From Hemicordylus capensis (taxonomy: Eukaryota; Chordata; Lepidosauria; Squamata; Cordylidae), in the NCBI RefSeq assembly GCF_027244095.1, contig NC_069662.1:14410501-14474500 (forward strand): a DNA stretch of 64,000 nt, in the 5' to 3' direction. This document shows positions 10,201 to 19,765 of the stretch, in pieces. The notes under the pieces were generated by a model. It did no database searches. It worked only from the letters and a program-made list of their open reading frames with translations, and was not told where the DNA came from. The position numbers and the translations under genes are program-made. The stretch's first letter is position 1, and every line of letters starts with the position of its first letter.

Positions 10201-11025
10201 ACCTATTTATCCTATGGAGAACCGTTGGGAGCAGTTTTGATTTCTTTTGCTCTTTTGTTTTCCCTGATCACCTTTGCTGTGATTGGGATCTTTGTTCTGC
10301 TCTCCAAAACTCCCATTGTGAAAGCCAATAACTGGAGCATTACTTGTACCCTTCTCTCCTCTCTGCTGCTTTGCTTTCTCTGCTCCTTCCTATTCATTGG
10401 TCAGCCTAGGAAGGTGACCTGTCTCCTCAGACAAACCGTGTTTGGCATCACCTTTACTGTCGCAATTTCCTCTGTGTTGGCCAAAACCATCACTGTTGTT
10501 CTGGCCTTCCTGGCCACCAAGCCAGGAAACAGGATGAGGAGATGGATAGGGAAGAGGCTGGCAGTATCGGTCATCATTCTCTGTTCACTTATTCAAATTG
10601 GCATCTGTGCTGTGTGGCTGGCAAACACTCCCCCTTTCCCAGAGTTTGACATGCACTCTCAGATCAGTGAGATCATTGTGCAATGCAATGAAGGCTCAAA
10701 CACCATGTTCTACATCGTCCTGGGCTACATGGGTTTTCTGGCCATCATCAGCTTCACTGTGGCCTTCCTTGCGAGAAAGTTACCAGATAGCTTTAATGAA
10801 GCCAAGCTGATCACCTTCAGCATGCTGGTCTTCTGCACTGTTTGGATTACTTTTGTCCCAAGCTACTTGAGCACCAAGGGGAAATACATGGTGGCTGTGG
10901 AAGTCTTCTCCATCATGGCCTCTAGTGGTGGACTGTTGAGTTGTATCTTCCTCCCCAAATGCTACATTATTATTCTTAGACCTGATCTGAACACCAGAGA
11001 GCAACTAGTAAGGAAACAATATTGA
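2565..11025 (+). CDS. Vomeronasal type-2 receptor gene A (exons 2-6; exon 1 outside window)
   Basis: A class C GPCR of the V2R family, expected at the dendritic membrane of vomeronasal neurons, where it would bind peptide or protein chemosignals. Exons are 2,565-2,856, 5,537-6,385, 7,003-7,230, 7,657-7,783 and 10,124-11,025. All have AG/GT borders and the same phases as gene C, and all are open. Domains in order are Venus-flytrap lobes (exons 2-4), cysteine-rich linker (exon 5 and start of exon 6) and the 7TM domain ending with the family motif [10 protein letters not shown]. Exon 1 is probably left of the window, because a LINE fills the visible part of intron 1. A partial second copy of the exon 6 start lies at 9,752-9,868 and could act as a decoy exon. 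The gene appears intact in what is visible; whether it has a functional exon 1 cannot be seen. Confidence 0.9.
3040..3345 (+). repeat. Interspersed repeat (L2/CR1-tail type), plus orientation
   Basis: It contains GCAAAGAGGCACC, CTTTATTTAGCAG, a GTGAGCCCTTCAGGGACAGGG stretch and a TTATTTATTTATTATTTCTC tail. The same family lies in opposite orientation at about 4,303-4,560, making a long inverted pair in intron 2, and alone at 38,500-38,782. Duplicon copies are at 42,385-42,680 and 59,090-59,390. Confidence 0.6.
3346..4249. other. Intron 2 of gene A, repeat-derived, no exon
   Basis: Conserved in genes C and D. At 4,110-4,250 the sequence can be read as a coiled-coil-like piece ([20 protein letters not shown]) resembling ORF1 proteins of CR1/L2 LINEs. 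This suggests a fused LINE remnant; it is an inference, not a gene. Nothing else is recognised. Confidence 0.45.
4250..4301 (+). repeat. (GAT)n microsatellite
   Basis: About 17 GAT units with one interruption. It is at the same place in intron 2 as 43,621-43,728 (longest, interrupted) and 60,301-60,349, so tract length has changed since the duplications. Confidence 0.95.
4303..4560 (-). repeat. Interspersed repeat (L2/CR1-tail type), minus orientation
   Basis: Starts TTCAATTTCTATACCGCCC, then the (AATA)n stretch, the AGATGGCTCCCTGTCCCCAA motif and GGTGCCTCTTTGCCC. It is the reverse complement of the family at 3,040-3,345. Duplicon copies are at 43,730-43,985 and 60,350-60,600. Confidence 0.6.
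4728..5115 (+). mobile_element. CR1 LINE 3' end remnant
   Basis: The order of motifs is that of the CR1 3' end in reptiles: GGGGCTTTTTAGTTTGGAAA, then GGGGAGACATGATGGACG, TTCTCCCTCTCTAACAAA, TATGGAATTCTCTGC and a final CACTGTGTGAAACAGCAAGG with CTTATGTTC. It contains no reverse transcriptase. Duplicon copies are at 44,155-44,540, 60,760-61,150 and, truncated, 19,426-19,690. Confidence 0.7.
5116..5536. other. 3' part of intron 2, gene A
   Basis: Unique-looking intron sequence conserved in genes C and D, ending in a C-rich pyrimidine tract just before the exon 3 acceptor (CCCCTTTAG). No further feature is seen. Confidence 0.6.
5537..6385 (+). CDS. V2R gene A exon 3 (Venus-flytrap core)
   Basis: 849 bp, phase 0 at its end, acceptor CTTTAG and donor GTATGT. 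It encodes 283 residues with family motifs [62 protein letters not shown] and [15 protein letters not shown]. Fully open. The stretch from 5,561 starts with GTG and is internal to the exon; it is not a translation start. Confidence 0.95.
6386..7002. other. Intron 3 of gene A
   Basis: 617 bp. Genes A and C (629 bp) lack about 100 bp that genes B and D keep (20,530-20,630 and 62,795-62,894), between short TTTAA/AATTTA matches. This shared deletion groups A with C. Confidence 0.7.
7003..7230 (+). CDS. V2R gene A exon 4
   Basis: 228 bp, phase 0 on both sides, acceptor CAATTAG and donor GTATGG. The translation starts [17 protein letters not shown] and includes [14 protein letters not shown] and [10 protein letters not shown], the end of the Venus-flytrap domain in V2Rs. 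Open. Confidence 0.94.
7657..7783 (+). CDS. V2R gene A exon 5 (cysteine-rich)
   Basis: 127 bp, acceptor TGTTAG and donor GTAAAA. It leaves a single G that joins AT of exon 6 to make Asp. The translation has the cysteine pattern RCVESCHLG, then [14 protein letters not shown], the linker between ligand-binding and 7TM domains in class C receptors. Confidence 0.93.
7784..7904. other. Start of intron 5, gene A
   Basis: About 120 bp conserved in all four units, ending TTGAACTCAAGTA. Right after this point A and C carry the 194-bp repeat array, while B has different sequence. Confidence 0.5.
7905..9365. repeat. Tandem array of about three ~194-bp units, interrupted by a hAT-like insertion
   Basis: Units are marked by CTGGGCCACCCC / CTGGGCCACC / CTGGGCCATCCC, by TATTGAGAAAAACCTTAAAG and by TCACTTTAAAA. 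The uninterrupted gene C version (47,338-47,910) gives a unit spacing near 194 bp. In A the first unit is split by 7,998-8,883. The B version at 27,190-27,770 is uninterrupted and is paired with an inverted arm. The family is unrecognised; it is probably the body of a non-autonomous DNA element ending near 9,535. Confidence 0.65.
7998..8883. mobile_element. Foldback, non-autonomous hAT-like element
   Basis: It is bounded by an 8-bp direct repeat AGAAAAAC (7,990-7,997 and 8,884-8,891). Genes B and C have the empty site with one copy, so this is a real insertion. The ends are TAGGGGTGAGTCC and, reversed, TAGAGATGTGCACGG. Almost the whole element is one inverted repeat, arms about 7,998-8,432 and 8,490-8,883, GC-rich, with a short unpaired centre holding a 17-bp direct repeat (ACATACGAGCGCGC twice). 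There is no transposase. The 8-bp target duplication and end sequence fit hAT; the exact family is unknown. Confidence 0.8.
9370..9751. repeat. Terminal part of the intron 5 element plus intron, first copy of a 374-bp tandem duplication
   Basis: ATTCGGAACCGAATCGAATC and GTTTTGATTTGGGTCC lead to the end motif ATGCACACCCCTAG, the mirror of a TAGGGGTGTGCAT terminus. From 9,485 the sequence is repeated with changes from 9,859, so 9,485-9,858 and 9,859-10,232 are tandem copies. Confidence 0.65.
9752..9868 (+). pseudogene. Duplicate 5' fragment of V2R exon 6 (decoy exon)
   Basis: It has an intact acceptor (TATTTCAG) and about 110 bp of exon 6, translating [17 protein letters not shown] and onward to GEPLG. 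It then switches at GTTTTGATTT into the intron repeat. If spliced from exon 5, the frame would stay open to a TAG near 9,910, giving a receptor without helices. Its bases (GCATCCCCAAAAT, ACTTATTTATCC) match gene C exon 6 better than gene A's own exon 6 (GCATCGCCAAAACG). Confidence 0.85.
10124..11025 (+). CDS. V2R gene A exon 6 (7TM domain and stop)
   Basis: 902 bp, acceptor TATTTCAG, stop TGA at 11,023-11,025. It starts with the last cysteines of the linker ([17 protein letters not shown]), then seven hydrophobic helices. Class C / V2R signatures are [63 protein letters not shown] and [16 protein letters not shown]. Open throughout. Confidence 0.96.
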
Positions 11026-11554
11026 GGCACTGGACTCTTTCAGCCTTTTCTTGTTCTTCGGCACCATGTCTCTCATCATTATATTCCGATATTAGTAGTG
11101 AAGGAAGGCGTAGATTAGAGAATACAGTCAACATGGGTGGTATCGGTGACTAAGCGTAGGTGATATTGATGGCGTGGGTGATATTGAAACTACTAGAGGG
11201 AATACACAGTAGTAAGCATCCTTCTAGCAGAGCAGATCCTTCAGTTTAGTTAAACATACTGGCGTAGCTTATGTCAAGCTGTGAACTTCTATATCTAATT
11301 TATCATACATCAATATCGGGACAATGGGGGGAACTGTGGAAGAGCTGCTTCAACAATCATCCATATTGCACAGCTCTGGCACTGCTTTGAAGGACACAGC
11401 AGCCCTGCAGCACCATGTGTCCAGAATGCAGCACTGGATGTCAGCCAGCCTACAATGTGGGCCACAGACTAACAGTTATCTCAAAGAAGGGAGATAACTA
11501 TAGACAGGCTTATACTTAAGGTTAGGTGAAAAAAGAATGGCTGACAACCAGACT
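11026..11554. other. 3' flank of gene A exon 6
   Basis: Conserved after B and C exon 6 (29,048-29,424 and 49,198-49,576), with short length differences. It is probably 3' UTR or flank. No AATAAA is seen close to the stop. Confidence 0.5.
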
Positions 11555-12163
11555 AACGCAGTGTGTGGCCATCAAATGAAGCACGTGTGTTTGACATGCA
11601 TTCCACATTCATCCAGATCATGGTGCAGTGCAATGAAGGGTCTGTTACATGGGTTTTCTGGCCATCATCAGCTTCACTGTGGCCTTCCTTGCTAGAATGT
11701 TACTGATGGATTTAAATTTATTTATTTATTTATTTATTTAAGTATTTAACATATTTTTATACTGCCCAAAACTTACGTCTCTGGGTGGTTTACAACAAGA
11801 TAAAAACAAAAGTAAAACATTAGTTAAAAACATAAACAAGATATTTTAAACAAAATTTAAAATTTTTGAAACAATATTCTAAAAACAGCATTAAAACAAT
11901 TTAAAGAGGCCAAGCAGATCACCTTCAGCATGCTGGTCTTCTGCAGTGTTTGCATGTCCTTTGTTCCAAACTACTTGAGCACCAAGGAGAAATACGTGGT
12001 GGCTGTAGAGGTCTTCTCCATCTTGGCCTCTAGTGGTGGACTGTTGAGTTGTATCTTCCTCCCCAAATGCTACATTATTATTCTTAGACCTGATCTGGAC
12101 ACCAGAGAGCAGTTTGTATGGGAAAAGAATTGTGGCATTGAAGTCTTTGGTTGTTTTTGTTGA
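11555..12163 (+). pseudogene. Fossil 3' part of a second V2R exon 6, split by a repeat
   Basis: 11,590-11,715 matches exon 6 from the TTTGACATGCA stretch to [19 protein letters not shown]-tail repeat (11,718-11,899) follows, flanked by ATTTAA-like ends. Exon 6 homology then resumes (GGCCAAGCAGATCACC) to [16 protein letters not shown] and [12 protein letters not shown]. The end of the frame is open but the first half of the 7TM domain is missing. The same fossil follows B and C, so it predates the duplications. Confidence 0.85.
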
Positions 12164-12174
12164 GTAATTTCCTA

Positions 12175-15100
12175 CTATTCCTCCTATTTATTATTTTATT
12201 TATTATTTATCATTAAAACTTTTATACTGCCCTTCCAAAAGGCTCAGAGCAGTTTACATTAAAACACCATTAAAATCAGTTAATAATTAAAACAAAAATT
12301 ATAAAGCATAAAACAATGATTAACAATTAAAAACATTGTAAAATAGCAACTAAATAATCAGAACAATTTAAAAACAAGTTTTAAAAAGCTGAGAAAGCCT
12401 GGTTGAAGAGATGTTTTTTCAGAAGTTGTTTAAAAATTGCCAGAGATGAGGAGGCTCACATTCCAGAACGGAACACATTCCACAATCTCGGGGCAGCAGC
12501 CGAGAAGACCCGTCTTTGTGTGGCCACCATATGAGTTGGCAGTAACTGGAGACGGACCTCCTCATAGCGAAGAAGATGCTCTCTTAAATACCCAGGGCCT
12601 AAGCCGTTTAGGGCTTTATAAGTTATAACTAGCACTTTGTATTTTGTCAGGTAACCTATTGGCAGCCAGTGTATCTCCATCAGTAAAGGAGTAACGAGGT
12701 CTCTCCGAGATGACCCAGAGACCAGCCTGGCTGCCACATTCTGAACCAACTGAAGTCGACCACGTACAAAAGCAGGCCCACGTAGAGCGCATTACAGAAG
12801 TCAAGTCTGCAGCTTACCCAGAGGCGTAACTAGGGAAAACGGTGCCTGGGGCAAGCGCTGAAATTGTCGTGTGTGTTCCCCCACCACGCACCCCCCCCCC
12901 CCGCCACCCCCGGAAATATATGGAAATGTGTCACAGCCATAGTCAAATGTGGGTTGTGGGCTGCATCCGTGCAAGTATACTGGGACAGGAAAAAGGAAAC
13001 ATGAGGCTACAAGGCTCTTTAGAAATATATATTTTAAAGAAATGTCTTGCACACCAGCAGCCTAAGTTTGCAGTCCTCATGGCCAGAAAATAAATGCTTC
13101 TAAACATAGTATAGTAATAGGTTTTGTGTCCCAAAATGGAAAAGACAAGACAGGTATTCAGAGGCGTAACTAGGGAAAATGGTGCCTAGGGCAAGCACTG
13201 AAATTGCGCCACTGTCCAAGCAGGAATGATGGGACTTGTAGTCAGCAATATCTGGAAATCCCCGTTAAAAGGAACACTGTACCATCTAGACATGGTTGTT
13301 GATCAAAACCTGAAAACATGAGCCATCTCTGTAAAAGACTTAGAACAACAGTCAGGAGTTATGCGAGGATTCCAAGTGTCATTTTCTCTGTCTCCTCTCA
13401 TTCTTTAAAAAACATGACTTTGTCCTAGAGGATCACCTGCCCAAATAGCCACTAGCAAAACAGGGGAAGAAGAAGGTAGTGGTGGTGGTGGTGGGGTAAA
13501 TGATTCCTGCCAGCCTTTGTCTTATGATGGCTGTTGGCTCATGATGGGGTATATGTGCATTCACCACACTAGTGCTTACTTTGACACCAAGAGGGAGGAG
13601 GATACATTAGTTTGCCACACTAGACAGAGGAATTTGCAACAGGAGCAGATAGCCAAGTTCTGCCTGGGCCAAAACCAGCCCCTGCCAAACTAAGAAATCA
13701 TTGTAATTTGCCCCTTCCTGTCACAAGCAGTGTGCTGTTCTTTTATTATTGACTCTAACTCTCAGATATCCCAGTCATGGATGGAAAATTCAGGGTCAAT
13801 TTACAAGAGACACATTTTCTACATGGAAGTTTCTTCTGTGCAGGTGCTGTGCAGAAACCCATGTGTAGTGATCAATACATATGTAACTATTCCGCCAGGG
13901 GCATAGCAAGGTTGGAATGGGTCCAGAGACAGGATTTCAAAATGGGCCCCCAGACCCTCAAAGTCCAGGGCCTCCACACACCCCAGGCCCCCAAGGATTT
14001 AAGTCTGATATTTCAAAATAAGTATGCTACCTGGAAATACATTTCACTGAATACACGCATGCACACTTCACAGTATATAGTGATATACATTGAGTACTAT
14101 ATATTTGTGCTACTTTTAATGCCTAGAACACACTAGCAATGCTAATTATTAAAATGGACTCCTTGCTGCAGATTAGCAAATGATACTTTCAACCATGCAG
14201 GGTGAGCCTATGTTGGTTTTCTCAGAATTCTGAACAAATTCAGTCAAGTTTGATTCCAGGAGTCTTTTCACACCAGGCTTTTAAAGCCCTTTAACACACA
14301 CCTCCTCTGGAATAGAGGTGCTGCATTCACATGTTGGCCAGATTTACCCTGAAGTCCCTGCAAGTTATTGGGGAGCAGTTCACACACAAGCAAAACAAAA
14401 TAAAATAAAACCACAACACATGCTTCACAGTTCTCACTCAGACCTTCTGGATTGCAAAACAACTTGAACATAAGTGCATTTATGAATGAATGAATGAATG
14501 AATGAATGAAAATAAATAAAATATACTTGTTCCAGAAGTGTTTGTAATTTTCTGACATGAAACAAGCCACCTATAGGCCTTTTAAGATAGTTTTTGTTTT
14601 TAAAGCCAGCACATTTTCCAGTCAGTTTTAAATTAAATATTCAGAGACTTCTCAGTCTCGCCCCACCCCGCCATATCAAAGCCCTATGGCAAGCAGATCC
14701 CTATATATGGGGGCAACCACAAAAAGGAATTCACAGACTACCTAGCAATAGCTGTTCTGGATGGTCTGGTCTGGGCAGAGGGTCTGCTGCCTGCTTCCTC
14801 CTTCCTTCCTTCCTTGCTTGGGGCCTACTCGAGTTCAGGCTTCAGGGAGGCTACTCGGAGGCCTCTCTGGAAGCCCCGCCCAGCCGCCGATCAGCTGAGA
14901 GGCGGGGAGAGAAGAGCTCTGCAGTTTGCAGGCCTTGCCGATCCTAGGCCTCTTTGCCGATCAGCCGGAGCTGGAGGCAAGTGGCTGAGGGGCCCTGGGG
15001 CTGGGCAGGTGGGCAATGGGGTGGGGGTGGCAGGGACTGGTATGGTGCCCCCACCTCAATGGCTCCTGGGGCACGTGCCCCCCCTGCCTCCCCCCCAGTT

Positions 15101-16935
15101 ACGCCTATGAGCTTACCAACAAATGTACCACTGTTTTGAGGTCATTGATCTCAAGAAACGGGCGCAGCTGGGGTATCAGCCGAAGCTGAAAGAAAGCACC
15201 CCTGGCCACCACCTCAACCTGAGAAACCAAGGAGAGACGTTGATCCAGAAGTACACCCAGACTGCAAATCTGTTCCTTTTGAGGAATGTGACCCCGTCTA
15301 GAACAGGTAGATCAAAATAGTCTCTAAAGTTCTGACCCCGCACAGTAAGTACCTCCGTCTTATCTGGATTTCAGCTTCAGTTTATTCTCCCTCATCCAGC
15401 ACATTACTGCTTCCAGGCAGGCATTTAGGGAGGATATGCCAACTCCTGAAGAAGTAGACATGGAGAAGTAGATCTGGGTATCATCAGTGTACTAGTAACA
15501 CTGCTGAACAACACCACTGGACGTGAACTCGCAGAGGCAATACAGGCAGAAAAGAACCGCTTCTTTGCTGCACGTATCGCCTGAGCATAGATCTTTAAAT
15601 GTGCTCCATGTAGTAATCTGCCTGATTCAAGTCGAGTCTTTCTCCACTTGCACTCCAGTTGCCTACCTTGCTGCTTCAGTCCCCGTAGATCTTCCGATTA
15701 CCAAGGGGCCAATTTTGAAGCAGGTCAGAGGGGACGCTTAGGAGCAATCGTGTCTACTGCCCTGGTGAGCAAGTTGTTCCAGTTCTCAACCAGGGCATCA
15801 ACAGGATCACCAGCAGAGCCAACACTGAATCCCTCGAAGGCTTCTTGGAATCCTACCGGATCCAGTAACCTCTTCGGGCAGACCATTCTAATAGGCCCCT
15901 CGCCCCTGCGAAGGTGGAAAGCGGTTGTAATTCCAACCTTAACCAGATGGTGGTCCGTCCATGACAAACGGGAGATCGTGGGAGTCCCCACCCACGGAAC
16001 ACCACCCTGATCAGAGTCAAAGAACAAATCAAGTGTGTGACCTGCAATATGCGCCGATCCAGAGACTGCTTGGGATAGGCCCATCGTTTTCATGGCCGCT
16101 ATGAACTCCTGAGCCGCCCTGGACAAATTGGTCCCGAAATGAACATTGAAGTCCCCTAGCACCAAAAGTCTGTGAGACTCCAACGCAACTTCCGCGGCCA
16201 AGTCCGTGAGCTCAGTAAGGGATTCTGTTGGGCAACGGGGCAATCGTTACACCAACAGAAGTCCCAAACTATCCCTGGTCCCCAAACTCAAGTACACACA
16301 TTCAATATGGTCCGATACCCTAACAGGGAGATATTATCCTTATAGACCACAGCCACTCCACCTCCCCTCCAACATCCCCTCACCCACTCCTCTACAGAAT
16401 ATCCTGGAGACAGAAGCTGGGACCAGACTGGGCCACTAGCCTCCCCCAGCCAAGTCTCACTAATACACACCAGGTCGGCCCTTTCATCCATGATCAGATC
16501 ATGGATGAGTTCTGATTTATTTTGGACCGACCTGGCATTGCAGAGGAGCAAGGTAAGGTTATGTGGGATGTTGGCAGTGCTCCCCGAGGTCAAAGAGCTG
16601 GCAGGACAGCTAGAAGGGGAGACAGCTATTAGGTTTCTGACTACCCTTCCCCTGGAACAGCCTTCTGACCTGCCAACGTTATTTCTTCTATTCCCCATCA
16701 CCACCGGAATAACTGCCCCACATTCAACAAAGGCGCTCCCTGCCTCCCCTTTTCCAGACAAACCCACACACATTGCAACTTCAACCCAACTTCAGCACAA
16801 TTTAAAACTGATTAAACAGAAGCCCCACTATTGAACGCCTCCCTCTATACAAATAGTTGGACAAAGTGTCCAGCCCTCGCCCTCGTTTCTGCCCCAGTGT
16901 GGCTCACCCAAAGGGGTGACCCCGCCACTGAAGGG
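12175..16935 (-). mobile_element. L2/CR1-type LINE, split by a hAT-like insertion
   Basis: Reading on the minus strand, the endonuclease part (NLTLLLCNARSVQNKSEL, LICISETWLGE-like, then LLVLGDFNVHFG) is at 16,773-15,725. The 3' coding end ([34 protein letters not shown]) is at 12,749-12,456. An AT-rich tail at 12,175-12,240 follows. The reverse transcriptase core seen in the 24-kb copy (YADD) is missing here: an internal deletion joins flanks near 15,505. A copy at the same site follows gene C but not gene B, which shows the empty site CCTCCTATATTAGTGG at about 30,067. Confidence 0.8.
12819..15109. mobile_element. hAT-like DNA element nested in the L2-like LINE
   Basis: 8-bp direct repeat AGCTTACC at 12,811-12,818 and 15,110-15,117. 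The gene C LINE copy has the site uninterrupted (GGTTACCAACAGATGTACC). Ends are CAGAGGCGTAACTAGGG and, reversed, CATAGGCGTAACTGGGG. A second identical head (CAGAGGCGTAACTAGGG) is at 13,159 and a third, related head (CAGGGGCATAGCAAGG) at 13,896, so the 2.3-kb block is composite. No transposase frame is recognisable. It holds a GGT run (13,478-13,496) and a (TGAA)n run (14,482-14,512). Confidence 0.75.
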
Positions 16936-17276
16936 CCTTATATTATTGGTCAAGCAAAATAAAGATACTATTTCAAATAAAGCCATCACCATGGGTGCTA
17001 AAGTGTGGGAGACATCAAGCTCTGGCTACTTGCACATAAAAATGTCACACCGTTCCTGATTATTTCCCCTTCTTTGTTCATCATTTCATTCCATCTTTCT
17101 TGTCCTTATTAGTGTCCACACAATTATGTCTGCAACTGTCCCCCATTATCAAATTATCTTTACTTTGAAAATGTACAGAAGGAAGCACTGAAAATATGTT
17201 TTGGTTTAGTTTCTGGATGATTTCTCTGCTATGGTATTGGTTATAATTTTGCCAGTCCCCACCACCATGCCAGCGC
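16936..17276. other. Downstream flank of fossil exon 6, resumed after the LINE
   Basis: It matches 30,070-30,408 behind gene B closely (GCAAAATAAAGATACTATTT and onward), so it is the other side of the LINE insertion site. An AATAAA at 16,958-16,963 (30,089-30,094 in B) could be an old polyadenylation signal; this is not proven. Confidence 0.55.
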
Positions 17277-17722
17277 AATGAGGTGGGGTTCTGGGTTGTG
17301 CCCCATCACATGAGGCAGTCACAGGCACAATCTTGCCCCCTGCCTCCACATGGCAGGAATCAGTCAATTAGGGAAGGAGGCAGGCCGATTGGGTCCCGGC
17401 TGCCTCCATTCCATTCAGCTTGGCACCAGTGAGGATCACTGCGGAAGCTCTCTCCATAGTGGCCATGTGGACAGGCTGGGACACGACTGACAAGATGGGC
17501 CATCGCCAGCAGCATCACGGAGGTGGGGGCGAGTGCATCAGCATAGAGTGGCGGTGGCTTGGGGCCAGTGCGATGAGGCGGGGTTGTGCCCCTGGCACAT
17601 GAGGCAAGCACGGGCACCATCTTGCCTCCCCCTCCACATGGCAGGGATCGGCCAATGAGGGAAAGAGGTGGGGCAATTGGGTCCCGCCTGCCTCCATTCC
17701 GTTCAATTGCTTCACAGCTTAG
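17277..17722. repeat. GC-rich spacer repeat, about 1.5 units of a ~295-bp period
   Basis: AATGAGGTGGGGTTCTGGG at 17,277 is echoed by GATGAGGCGGGGTTGTGCC at 17,572. Each is followed by GGCACCATCTTGCC-like and CTGCCTCCATTCC blocks. The same array is at 30,405-30,862. The small open frames on both strands are not conserved as proteins. Family unknown. Confidence 0.6.
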
Positions 17723-18640
17723 CACCCACCCATCACCCTGTACGGGGCCAAGTAGGAAATTTTTGGGTCACACCAGATTGGCACTAGGCATGGCCTTTTT
17801 ATGCCTACTTCACACTGAGTCCTTTGGCTTTCAGTCATAGGTTGGCAATGAAGGAACCGTTCACTTGGAAGGAGAGTGCTGGTGTTGGGTAGGTAGACTG
17901 AATAACGGTTTTCAGCTGGAGGCCAATTTGGGGTGGGAGCAGGGCTGGATTAAGCTAGGGTGGGGCCTGTAACATATGTCATAAAGGGGCCCCAAATTTT
18001 TAAAATGCACATGAATTTTAAAACATACATGGAAAAAATTTAGAGAGAACACTGATTGAGACCAGGGCTCCCAGAAGCATCGTGTATCAATGGGACATAT
18101 TGCAATACATGCTTGGAGTGCAGAATGTGGAAAAAAATATGCATGAATACAGATCAGCAATCATGTTCACGGGCCACAGATTTCACAAGTGTTGAGCACA
18201 ACACATGAATACATGAATTGCTGCTGTTCATTCTCAGCTCTACGACTGCAGTGGGGGAGGAAAGGGGGTTAATCTTTGCAAGGGTGACAGCAGTGCCCTC
18301 CAACTTTGACCCAGCTTCTGGAGGGGAATATAGTATTTGTGCATACATAGAGATGTACCCCACCCACAATACCTCTGCATATTCCTCCCATCATAATGAT
18401 AGGCATTTTGTGAGCCAATAAATCATGCAGTAAGGTGTGCATGGAAGAATGGGGTGGGTTGAGGAGGTTGAAAGGAGGGATCACTGTTGTATCAGGCAAA
18501 AAGGTTTCCCTTCCTACTTCAGATCTGGAAACATAAACCCACACAGACAGGTCATGCCAAAAAATCTGGTCCTGAAGTCAGGAATAAGGAGGAAAAGCAA
18601 AAACCATTGATGGAAACTTGGAGCCAGTTCATAGTTTCAA
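17723..18640. repeat. Spacer block shared by several intergenic regions
   Basis: It contains AAATTTTTGGGTCACACC, GTAGGTAGACTGAATAACGG and a hAT-like head CAGGGCTGGATTAAGC at 17,943. Related copies are at 30,863-31,045 with 35,334-36,460, at 36,770-37,860, and at 51,808-52,870. No coding frame is shared between copies. Probably nested non-autonomous DNA elements. Confidence 0.55.
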
Positions 18641-19425
18641 ATCAATATGAGGAGTCTTTATTGGAGAACTCCATTCTAGATAGGAAAGTGGAGAGACACA
18701 ATCTCTAATCTAGCTAGCTAGCTGGATGCAGAGAGATGCTGTCTGCATCTTTGCACACATGGCGCAGAGAGCGAGGTGAGTGTGTGTGATAGGGAGAAGA
18801 AGAGGGGGCAGGCAGGCAGGAAGTCCCTGAGAGTAGCAATCTACATATCAAAGAGATAGTGTCAGAACAGTAGAGAGAAGGAATGACCAATGTCTTGACC
18901 CCTCTAGCCCTCTGACTCACTAGTCTGTCCCCCTCTGTCATTGAGGCATGAGGCAGCACAGAGTCCTTCATTTCCAACAATATGTTCACAGCTTACCACC
19001 ACTATTCAGGAAACTAATCTTGTTGCTCTTTGGAGTCACAGCTAAATTTGAACTAGCAGGTAGCAATGTCTTTTTCAATTAACCCTTGAAAGATATGAGA
19101 TAAAGGTAAGGATAGCTGTTCCTGAATATTTTCAGAGTACCTTCCTCCCCTCTGAATATACACAACACACTTCCACATGCTAGGCAGAAAGCCTGGCGTT
19201 CAGGCAGAGATTCTCCTGCAGCTTCTCCCCTTGGCAGCTTTTGCCTACATGCATTCCATTTAGAACCATTATTTAAAGAAGCATAATTACATAACTAACT
19301 GTACTGCATTGCTTCTTTCCTCCTAACATTTGTTCTGGATGAACTGAAGATGGGAAGAAGGCAAGGATTAGTTGGCATTGCCCGATATTGCTAATGGGCC
19401 TGCCTACTTTGCCGGACCTACTTTT
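18641..19425. other. Intergenic stretch, nothing recognised
   Basis: Sequence with no match elsewhere in the window that I could see. It ends where gene B intron 2 sequence (CR1 remnant, TTATGCATGGAGAAGAG) begins abruptly near 19,426. This is the breakpoint that removed gene B exons 1 and 2. Confidence 0.5.
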
Positions 19426-19765
19426 ATGCATGGAGAAGAGAGAGTGGACAGAGAGAAATCTTTCTCCCTCTCTAACAAATCTCATGGGTCTGAAGGCCAG
19501 GTAAAATAGGACCAACTAAAGGAAGTCATTTTTCACAGAGCAGAAAATTAATCTATGGAATTCTCTGCTATGGGATGTGGCAAATATAGAACCAAAAAAT
19601 AAAAGGCATGCCTCTTGCCAGTTGGCTTCTCAGAGGCATCTGGTAGGCCACTGTGTGAAACAGCAAAGCTGTTCTTATGTTCTTGAATGGAAAGGTTTTC
19701 ATCCCCTTCCAAGTCCTTAGAGTGTTTTCTCAAAAAATTAAGGAATAATTACTCACTCCACTGAG
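19426..19765 (+). mobile_element. CR1 3' remnant and intron 2 tail of pseudogene B
   Basis: 19,426-19,690 equals the later part of the CR1 3' end in intron 2 of the other genes. About 75 bp of intron follows, then a jump at ACTCACTCCACTG into the middle of exon 3. Confidence 0.65.

Noticed and set aside
17360-17840. Frames in GC-rich spacer repeats (also 30,409-30,951)
   Set aside because: Proteins are not conserved between repeat copies; repeats only.
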